A DNA stretch of 64,000 bases, from positions 124,001 through 188,000 of the forward strand of contig NZ_AUAX01000019.1 in the NCBI RefSeq assembly GCF_000428945.1, in the 5' to 3' direction. A program made the position numbers and the translations under genes. The notes under the pieces are model-generated. The model had not been told where the DNA came from. It worked only from the letters and a program-made list of their open reading frames with translations, and searched no databases. Shown here piece after piece: positions 1 to 6,296 of this stretch; position 1 is the stretch's first letter; each line of letters begins with the position of its first letter. Origin of the DNA: Hamadaea tsunoensis DSM 44101 (GTDB taxonomy: Bacteria > Actinomycetota > Actinomycetes > Mycobacteriales > Micromonosporaceae).

Positions 1-641
1 AGGGGCAGTACGCGAAGGACGATGCGCCCGTCCGTGATGTCGCGCAGGAGGGCGGTCAGCTGGTTCACCATCGTCAGCGCGCCGCCGATCCTGCGCAGGA
101 GGACGGCCTCGTCGAGTACCAGGTGGTATTCGAGGGGGTCGGGCCGGTCGAAGACCTGTGCGCGGCGACGCATCCGGGCCTCGAAGCGCTTCGTGAGCGT
201 CTCCGCCGGAATCTGCCCCGCCCACATGTCCAAGGTGCTTTCGGCCATCTCGCGGGTCTGCAGCACGCCGGGGAACATCATCGGCTGGAAGGTGCGGATG
301 CGGCGCGCCTCGGTCTCGAACTGGCAGAGTTTGATCGTCGCCGGCGTCAGGTGAAGGCGATACACCGAGGTACTCCACCAACCCCGCTGCCGGGCGGCCC
401 GCACGTCGGCCGTCAGCTCCTCCGCCACCACGGGGTCGGCGACCTTGAGGTCGAGGAGAAGTTCGTCCAGGTCGGTTTCGGAGATGGCCACATGGCCGGA
501 CTCGATGCGCTGGACCTTGGAGAGCGACCAGTGCAGCCGCTCGGCGAGCTGACCCTGCGTCAGCATGGCGGTCTCCCGCAACCTGCGGAGGGTGGAGCCC
601 ATCCGCCGCCGGGCGACGGCGGCCGCGACCTTGCTGGTCAT
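1..641 (-). CDS. Helix-turn-helix regulator with DUF5753 domain (C-terminus outside window)
   Basis: The reverse strand reads as an open frame from the ATG at 641 to the window edge (213 codons). Residues about 15-62 form an XRE-type helix-turn-helix (TLRRLRE...LTQGQLAERL...VQRIESG). From about residue 75 the sequence matches the DUF5753 type (RGWWSTSVY, FQPMMFPGVLQTREMA, RFEARMRRRAQVF). Such proteins usually have about 280 residues, so roughly a quarter is missing. Family knowledge: these Scr1-like regulators are abundant in Streptomyces and Micromonosporaceae and are often followed by a small DUF397 gene, which would lie outside the window. DNA binding is inferred from the HTH; the target is unknown. 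No Shine-Dalgarno is visible before the ATG. Confidence 0.9.
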   Translation of the reverse strand, partial: MTSKVAAAVARRRMGSTLRRLRETAMLTQGQLAERLHWSLSKVQRIESGHVAISETDLDELLLDLKVADPVVAEELTADVRAARQRGWWSTSVYRLHLTPATIKLCQFETEARRIRTFQPMMFPGVLQTREMAESTLDMWAGQIPAETLTKRFEARMRRRAQVFDRPDPLEYHLVLDEAVLLRRIGGALTMVNQLTALLRDITDGRIVLRVLP

Positions 642-658
642 AGGGTGAGGGGTCTTTC

Positions 659-670
659 TGCTATATGGCA
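659..670. promoter_or_regulatory. Imperfect dyad TGCTATATGGCA before the DUF5753 regulator
   Basis: A 12-bp dyad with one mismatched pair lies 18 bases upstream of the regulator ATG and includes a TATA-like core that could be the -10 region on the reverse strand. An autoregulatory operator is an inference from position and symmetry only. The rest of the 642-963 gap shows no convincing gene. Confidence 0.3.
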
Positions 671-926
671 CATCAGGGGTATGCGGTTACGACGCTGAAA
701 ATTACACGACTCCGCGTGACTCTGGTGACATTGGCTATGTGGACGATGCGGATTGCGCGCGAAGATTCTCGATCAACTGGATCTGACCTTGGCGTTCGCC
801 AGCAGATCCACGTGTGTTGATGCTGATGGAGGCGGTGTCCGCGTCGCTCAATCGAGTGACTTTCGGTCAGGCGCGGGCCGTGCGGACGACCGTTCCCGCC
901 GAAATCTGCCTACCGCATATTTGTGT

Positions 927-947
927 GACCCTTCATCTTTCAGGGTC
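927..947. terminator. Stem-loop downstream of the response regulator
   Basis: A 6-bp perfect stem (GACCCT/AGGGTC) closes a 9-base loop 17 bases beyond the stop codon of the response regulator. A T-rich tail follows on the plus strand and an A-rich run on the other side. Its position fits the 3' end of the two-component operon. Confidence 0.5.
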
Positions 948-963
948 CTTTATTAATAGTGGA

Positions 964-1608
964 TCAGGAGTCGAGGCCGCGTTCGAGCGCGTACCGCACC
1001 AACTCCACCCGGTTGTGCAGCTGCAATTTCCCGAGCGTGTTCTGAACGTGGTTCTGGACCGTCCTCGGCGACAGCACCAGCCGCTCCGCGATCTGCTTGT
1101 ACGACAGCCCTTTCGCGACCAGCCGGAGCACTTCCGTCTCCCGGTCGGTCAGCACGGGCGCGTCCGATGCCGGGGCCGTGGCCAGTCGCCGGTACTCCCC
1201 GAGGACGAGTCCGGCGAGGCCGGGCGTGAACACCGCGTCGCCGTCGGCCGTACGCCGGACCGCCTCCAGGAACTCTTCGCGGCCGGCGGACTTGATGAGG
1301 TAGCCGGTCGCGCCCGCCTTGACGGCGTCGAGGACGTCCTGCTGCTCGCCGGAGGCCGACAGCACGAGGATGCGCCAGGGCGACTGGTCGGCGCAGAGGG
1401 CGGTGATCACCTCCACCCCCGACAGGTCCGGCAGCTGGAGGTCGAGGACCACCACGTCGGGGCGCAGCGAGCGGCCTACGCGGACGGCCTGCGTACCGTC
1501 GCCGACGGCGGCGATCACCTCGTAGCCGGCCTCGGTCAGGTCCCGGGCGACACCTTCGCGCCACATGGGATGGTCGTCGACGACGAGTACGCGTACCGGG
1601 GCGGTCAT
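964..1608 (-). CDS. NarL/FixJ-type response regulator
   Basis: 214 residues. The N-terminal receiver domain has the acidic pair D11-D12 and the phospho-acceptor D56 in VVVLDLQLP. A LuxR-type HTH covers residues about 150-214 (LTDRETEVLRLVAKGLSYKQIAERL...TVQNHVQNTL). It is the cytoplasmic DNA-binding partner of the histidine kinase encoded immediately upstream on the same strand: the kinase stop and this ATG are only 4 bases apart, so the two are almost certainly cotranscribed. By the MacS/MacR-like architecture it should be phosphorylated by that kinase. The regulon cannot be read from the window. A stem-loop follows the gene. Confidence 0.93.
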   Translation of the reverse strand: MTAPVRVLVVDDHPMWREGVARDLTEAGYEVIAAVGDGTQAVRVGRSLRPDVVVLDLQLPDLSGVEVITALCADQSPWRILVLSASGEQQDVLDAVKAGATGYLIKSAGREEFLEAVRRTADGDAVFTPGLAGLVLGEYRRLATAPASDAPVLTDRETEVLRLVAKGLSYKQIAERLVLSPRTVQNHVQNTLGKLQLHNRVELVRYALERGLDS

Positions 1609-1612
1609 GAGG

Positions 1613-2722
1613 TCACGGTAGCTTCCGGGGAACCCGCAGCTCCACCTCGGTACCTTCGCCGGGGGTGGTCGTGATGGCCACGGCGCCGCCGAGGTCGCGC
1701 AGGCGGCCGCGGACGGACTGGCTGATGCCGAGGCGGCCGGCCGCGGCGGCTTCGGCGAGGCGGCCGGGTGCGATGCCGGGGCCGTCGTCGCGGACGGTCA
1801 CCACGATGGTGTCCGGCTCGTCCTCCACGAGCACCCAGGCTCGCGTACCCGGGGGAGTGTGCTGGACGACGTTGTCGAGGGCGGCGCCGACGGCGGCCGA
1901 GATTTCCGCGGCCGTCGCGCAGGGGAGCGGGACGGCCGTGGCGGGGGAGGCGATGGTGACCGTCGCGGAGGCGAAGGGGCTGAGGAAGGAGCGCAGGTCG
2001 CAGGAGCCTTCCGAGGTCCGGAAAGGGGTGACGCCGACCAGCGCGCGGAGGGTGGCCTCCTGCTCGCCCGCGAGGCGGCCGAGTTCCGCGGCCTCGCCGC
2101 CGAGCTCGGTGCCGCGGCGCTGGACGAGCGCGAGGACCTGCAGGACCGAGTCGTGGATGCCGCGGGCCAGGCGCTCGCGCTCGCGGGTGGCGGCCTCCAG
2201 TTCGGTCGCGCGCTGCATGCGGGCCTCGGCCTCGCCGGCGACCTTGATCATGTAGCCGATGCAGAACGCGGCGAGCAGGAGCAGCACGGTGCCGTTGAGG
2301 GTGGTCGCGGTGATCGAGCCGCGCAGGGTGAGGTCGACGACGCCGACGAGGAAGACGGCGAAGACGCCCCAGCGGCGGCCGCCGGCGATGGCCCAGGCCA
2401 GGACGCCGCCCGCGACCCAGGCCATCGGCAGCGTCGGCGAGCCGTGGCGGAGCATGTCGCGGGGGATCACCCAGGAGCTGGCGAGCAGGCTGAGCAGGGT
2501 GATGAACAGGTCGACCCCGAGCAGCGGCCAGCGGCGGCGGCCCGGATCCGCGTACGCGACCGCCGTCACGATCGACCAGCCGAGCATGCCGGCGAGCACG
2601 ACCACGCCCAGCCACGGCCGTGAATACTGACGGTGATAGGTGAGCAGGAGAATGGCCGCGTAGCAGAGCGCCGCGAACCGGAAGACGGCCACGGCGCGCC
2701 AAAGAGGTGTCCTGAGGCCCAC
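1613..2722 (-). CDS. MacS-type (DUF5931) membrane sensor histidine kinase
   Basis: About 369 residues. The N-terminal half has several hydrophobic segments of the DUF5931/MacS sensor type. After a short coiled linker comes the HisKA_3 dimerisation motif ERERLARGIHDSVLQ with phospho-accepting His at about residue 190. The HATPase domain follows with N-box Asn about 284 (LDNVVQHT), DDGPGI about 312-317 and a weak G2 region. It should autophosphorylate at the membrane and pass phosphate to the adjacent response regulator. Start choice: a TTG at 2731 extends the frame by three codons, but the GTG at 2722 is preferred because TACGTT lies exactly 7 bases before it, as expected for a leaderless transcript. 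The promoter is shared head to head with the DUF2157 gene. Confidence 0.9.
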   Translation of the reverse strand: MGLRTPLWRAVAVFRFAALCYAAILLLTYHRQYSRPWLGVVVLAGMLGWSIVTAVAYADPGRRRWPLLGVDLFITLLSLLASSWVIPRDMLRHGSPTLPMAWVAGGVLAWAIAGGRRWGVFAVFLVGVVDLTLRGSITATTLNGTVLLLLAAFCIGYMIKVAGEAEARMQRATELEAATRERERLARGIHDSVLQVLALVQRRGTELGGEAAELGRLAGEQEATLRALVGVTPFRTSEGSCDLRSFLSPFASATVTIASPATAVPLPCATAAEISAAVGAALDNVVQHTPPGTRAWVLVEDEPDTIVVTVRDDGPGIAPGRLAEAAAAGRLGISQSVRGRLRDLGGAVAITTTPGEGTEVELRVPRKLP

Positions 2723-2745
2723 GGTGGACAACGTACCGTTGACGG
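2723..2745. promoter_or_regulatory. Overlapping divergent -10 boxes (kinase / DUF2157 gene)
   Basis: On the plus strand TACCGT (2734-2739) stands 6 bases before the ATG at 2746. On the minus strand TACGTT (2735-2730) stands 7 bases before the GTG at 2722. The two hexamers share the base pairs at 2734-2735. Both fit leaderless actinobacterial promoters, so only one polymerase could open the site at a time. No clear -35 is visible in either direction. Confidence 0.5.
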
Positions 2746-3657
2746 ATGGAAGAGGCGTTACGCGATCTCGTCCGCCGCGGTGTCCTCACCGAGGAGCAGG
2801 CTGTCGAGGTCCACGAGGCACTGCACAAGAACGCCGGCTCGCCGAAGTGGCTGGCCGAGGCCGCGGGCTACGTGGGCGGCGTACTCATGCTGGGCGGGGC
2901 GGGATTCCTGCTCGCCACCCAGTGGGACGCGATGTCCCGGGTCACCCGGACGCTCAGCCTGCTCGGGATCACCCTGCTGCTCGTCGCCGCGGCCGCCGTC
3001 TTCGGCCGGCGTACGGCCGTGCGCGGTCGGGTCGCCGCGGTCCTGCTGACGCTCGCCTCCGGCACCGCCGCGGCCACCGCCGGCACCGCCGTCGAACACG
3101 GCTCCGGGACGACCGCCGGGCTCGCGGGACTCATCGTCGCCTTCTGCGCGTACGCGTTCCTCCGCTCGCCGATCCTGCTGATCGCCGCCGGGGCGCACAC
3201 GATCGTGCTGCTGCTCGGAGTGACGGGCGAACACCTGCACACCACCGAACTCGGCACCGGACTGCTGTTCCTGCTCGCCGGACTGGTGTGGACGGGACTC
3301 GCGTACTGGCTGCCGCCCCGGCCGGTGACCCTGGCCGTCGGCATCACCCTGGCGATCATCGGCGCGCAGGTCACCCCCGGCGCCTGGCGGTACGCGCTCA
3401 CCTTCGCGATCGCGATCGGCTGCTTCGTCCTGTATCGACAGACGCGTACGGCGATCGTGCTCGTGGGCGGCGTCGTCGGCGTAGCGCTCGCTGCACCAGA
3501 AGCCGTCTGGGACTGGACCGGCGGCGCCGCCGGCGGAGCAGTCATCCTCCTGGTAGCAGGAGCAGCCCTGGTAGCAGCATCCTTCGCCGCCCTCCGCCTC
3601 CGAGCGGACAACTCCCCACCCGAAGCGCCGACACCCCCGAGCCCCAAGGCGGAGTGA
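2746..3657 (+). CDS. DUF2157-like polytopic membrane protein
   Basis: 303 residues. A short soluble N-terminus (EEALRDLVRRGVLTEEQAVEVHEAL) resembles the cytoplasmic lead of DUF2157 proteins. About ten hydrophobic segments follow, starting with GYVGGVLMLGGAGFLLATQWD, and the C-terminus is short, polar and Pro-rich. No catalytic motif is visible and the function is unknown. It is transcribed divergently from a sensor kinase through overlapping -10 boxes, which suggests, without proving, a link to the envelope signal sensed by that kinase. The ATG is 6 bases after TACCGT. Confidence 0.8.
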   Translation: MEEALRDLVRRGVLTEEQAVEVHEALHKNAGSPKWLAEAAGYVGGVLMLGGAGFLLATQWDAMSRVTRTLSLLGITLLLVAAAAVFGRRTAVRGRVAAVLLTLASGTAAATAGTAVEHGSGTTAGLAGLIVAFCAYAFLRSPILLIAAGAHTIVLLLGVTGEHLHTTELGTGLLFLLAGLVWTGLAYWLPPRPVTLAVGITLAIIGAQVTPGAWRYALTFAIAIGCFVLYRQTRTAIVLVGGVVGVALAAPEAVWDWTGGAAGGAVILLVAGAALVAASFAALRLRADNSPPEAPTPPSPKAE

Positions 3658-3658
3658 G

Positions 3659-3729
3659 GGACGACGGCGAACGACGGAGCGAGGGGACGACGGCGAACGA
3701 CGGGTGAGGGGACGACGGCGAACGATGCG
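3659..3729. repeat. 26-bp tandem repeat, about 2.8 copies
   Basis: The unit GGACGACGGCGAACGACGG plus a variable 6-7 base tail (agcgagg or gtgagg) starts at 3659, 3685 and 3710. The last copy merges into the end of the dispersed repeat R at 3714-3817. The array begins within the stop region of the DUF2157 gene. Confidence 0.8.
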
Positions 3730-3817
3730 TCGCCCCACTCACCTGGCAGTGGAGGCCCCCCAGGGCCGGAACGGTCTCCCGCGCGAGGAGCGGAGGTGAG
3801 ATCGACGGACCCGGGAC
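3714..3817 (-). repeat. Dispersed repeat R, copy 1
   Basis: About 104 bp, nearly identical to the reverse complement of 50509-50612 (a handful of substitutions and one base of length difference). It contains internal complementary words (CTCACCT/AGGTGAG near the ends, GGCCC/GGGCC, a CTCCTCGCGCGGGAG dyad), so it can fold. It lies in the gap between the convergent DUF2157 and tex genes. No reading frame is conserved. Confidence 0.85.
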
Positions 3818-3849
3818 AAAGTCTTGAGAGATCTTGAATTTGATCGAGG

Positions 3850-6216
3850 TCAGGCGAGTCCAGCCCGGCGGAGGGCGTCGGCGAGGGCCGTGTCGGCGGG
3901 CGCCTGCTGACGCTGCGGCCGTCCCTGCTGCTGCGGCCGCCCACCACCCTGACGATTGCCACCGCCTTGCCGATTGCCGCCACCCTGCCGGTTGTTGCCA
4001 CGATCTTCCGGGGAGGACGGGGTGGCTTCGTCGTCCAAACGCAGAGTCAGGGAGATTCGCTTGCGCGGCACGTCCACGTCGATCACCTTGACCCGGACCA
4101 CGTCCCCGGACTTCACGACGTCGCGCGGGTCCTTGACGAAGGTCTTGGACATCGCCGACACGTGCACGAGCCCGTCCTGGTGTACGCCGATGTCGACGAA
4201 CGCCCCGAACGCCGCCACGTTGGTGACGACCCCTTCGAGCAGCATGCCGGGCAGGAGGTCGCCGATCTTCTCGACGCCCTCCTTGAAGGTGGCCGTCTGG
4301 AAGGCCGGGCGCGGGTCGCGGCCGGGCTTCTCCAGCTCCTTGAGGATGTCGGTGATGGTGGGCAGGCCGAAGGTCTCGTCCACGTAGTCCGTCGGCTTGA
4401 TCTTGCGCAGCGCGGTCGTGTTGCCGATGAGCTGCCCGATGTCGGTCTGCGCGCCGTCGAGGATCCGCCGCACCACCGGGTACGCCTCCGGGTGCACGCT
4501 GGACGAGTCCAGCGGGTCGTCGCCGCCCCGGATCCGCAGGAAGCCCGCGCACTGCTCGTACGCCTTCGGGCCCAGTCGCGGCACCTGCTGCAGGGCGCGG
4601 CGGTTGGTGAACGGGCCGGTGGCCTCGCGGTGCGCGACGATGTTCTTGGCCAGCGACTCGGTGATGCCCGAGACGCGGGTCAGCAGCGGTGCCGAGGCCG
4701 TGTTGACGTCGACGCCGACCGCGTTCACGCAGTCCTCGACGACCGCGTCGAGCGAGCGGGACAGCTTGCCCTCGGTCAGGTCGTGCTGGTACTGGCCGAC
4801 GCCGATGGACTTCGGGTCGATCTTCACCAGCTCGGCCAGCGGGTCCTGCAGCCGCCGGGCGATCGAGACGGCACCGCGCAGCGAGACGTCCATGTCCGGC
4901 AGTTCCGCGGACGCGTACGCGCTGGCGGAGTAGACGGAGGCGCCGGCCTCGGAGACCACGATCTTCGTGAGGTTCAGCTGCGGGAACATCTTGATCAGGT
5001 CGGCGGCCAGCCGGTCGGTCTCCCGGGAGGCCGTGCCGTTGCCGATGGCGATGAGCTCGACGGCGTGCACCTGGCACAGCCGGGCCAGGACCGCCAGCGA
5101 CTCGTCCCACTTGTTGTGCGGCACGTGCGGGTAGATCGTGTGGGTCGCGACGACCTTGCCGGTCGCGTCCACGACGGCGACCTTCACGCCGGTCCGGAAG
5201 CCGGGGTCGAGGCCCAGGGTCGCCCGGGTGCCGGCCGGCGCCGCGAGCAGCAGGTCGCGCAGGTTGGCCGCGAAGACGCGTACGGCTTCTTCCTCGGCCT
5301 GCTGCCAGAGCCGCATCCGCACGTCGATGCCGAGATGCGTGACGATCCGCGTACGCCACGCGTACCGGACGGTGTCGGACAGCCACTTGTCGGCCGGGCG
5401 GCCGCGGTCGGCGACCCCGACGCGGGCGGCGATGTGCTGCTCGAACCGCGTCGGCCCGATCTCGGGCGCGTCGGCCGGGTCCTCGGGCTGCACGACGACG
5501 TCGAGCATCTCCTCCTTCTCGCCGCGGAACATGGCGAGGATGCGGTGCGAGGGCAGCTTCGTGAACGGCTCGGCGAAGTCGAAGTAGTCGGCGAACTTCG
5601 CGCCGTCGGTCTCCTTGCCGGCCTTGACCTTCGAGGCGAGCCGGCCGCGGGCCCACACCTGCTCGCGCAGCTCGCCGATGACGTCGGCGTTCTCGGCGAA
5701 GCGCTCGATGAGGATCGCGCGGGCCCCGTCCAGGGCCGCCGCGACCTCGGTCACCGTCTCGGTGAGGTAGTCCGCCGCGGTGCTCTGCGGGTCCAGGTTC
5801 GGGTCGCCGATGAGCGCGTCGGCCAGCGGCTCCAGCCCGGCCTCGCGGGCGATCTGCGCCTTGGTCCGCCGCTTCGGCTTGTAGGGCAGGTAGATGTCCT
5901 CCAGGCGCGCCTTCGTGTCGGCGCCGAGGATCTGCGCCTTCAACGCGTCGTCCAGCTTGCCCTGGCTCGCGATCGACTCCAGGATGGCGGACCGCCGCTC
6001 CTCCATCTCCCGCAGGTAGCGCAGGCGCTCCTCCAGCGTACGCAGCTGGGCGTCGTCGAGCGCGCCGGTCACCTCCTTGCGGTACCGGGCGATGAACGGC
6101 ACGGTCGCGCCGCCGTCGAGCAGCTCGACCGCGGAGCTCACCTGCCCCTCGCGGACGCCGAGCTCCTCGGCGATGCGGGCGTTGATCGGCGGCAGGGCGG
6201 TCTCGGTGGAAGTCAC
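3850..6216 (-). CDS. tex: Tex family RNA-binding transcription accessory protein
   Basis: About 788 residues, collinear with the Tex/YqgF-HhH-S1 family. The N-terminal Tex domain reads RIAEELGVREGQVSSAVELLDGGATVPFIARYRKE. A YqgF-like core (LGLDPGFRTGVKVAVVD), helix-hairpin-helix repeats (ASAPLLTRVSGI...LQQVPRLGPKAYEQCAGFLRI) and an S1 RNA-binding domain at about 650-725 (GMLLEGVVTNVAAFGAFVDIGV) follow. Family knowledge: cytoplasmic RNA/DNA-binding protein affecting transcription elongation. Odd feature: a Gln/Gly/Arg-rich tail with three NRQGGG repeats. The GTG at 6216 is preferred: homologues begin near here and CAGAAT lies 6 bases before it. An ATG at 6270 is the alternative. Confidence 0.95.
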   Translation of the reverse strand: MTSTETALPPINARIAEELGVREGQVSSAVELLDGGATVPFIARYRKEVTGALDDAQLRTLEERLRYLREMEERRSAILESIASQGKLDDALKAQILGADTKARLEDIYLPYKPKRRTKAQIAREAGLEPLADALIGDPNLDPQSTAADYLTETVTEVAAALDGARAILIERFAENADVIGELREQVWARGRLASKVKAGKETDGAKFADYFDFAEPFTKLPSHRILAMFRGEKEEMLDVVVQPEDPADAPEIGPTRFEQHIAARVGVADRGRPADKWLSDTVRYAWRTRIVTHLGIDVRMRLWQQAEEEAVRVFAANLRDLLLAAPAGTRATLGLDPGFRTGVKVAVVDATGKVVATHTIYPHVPHNKWDESLAVLARLCQVHAVELIAIGNGTASRETDRLAADLIKMFPQLNLTKIVVSEAGASVYSASAYASAELPDMDVSLRGAVSIARRLQDPLAELVKIDPKSIGVGQYQHDLTEGKLSRSLDAVVEDCVNAVGVDVNTASAPLLTRVSGITESLAKNIVAHREATGPFTNRRALQQVPRLGPKAYEQCAGFLRIRGGDDPLDSSSVHPEAYPVVRRILDGAQTDIGQLIGNTTALRKIKPTDYVDETFGLPTITDILKELEKPGRDPRPAFQTATFKEGVEKIGDLLPGMLLEGVVTNVAAFGAFVDIGVHQDGLVHVSAMSKTFVKDPRDVVKSGDVVRVKVIDVDVPRKRISLTLRLDDEATPSSPEDRGNNRQGGGNRQGGGNRQGGGRPQQQGRPQRQQAPADTALADALRRAGLA

Positions 6217-6296
6217 CCGAGCATTCTGCCCGAAACATCGCGTGACATCCGGCAGGGGGATGCTCGGCATGGCGCCGCATCGATTACCTTCCGCTC

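Noticed and set aside
1-641. DUF5753 regulator as part of a toxin-antitoxin pair
   Set aside because: The expected small partner gene would be outside the window and cannot be checked.
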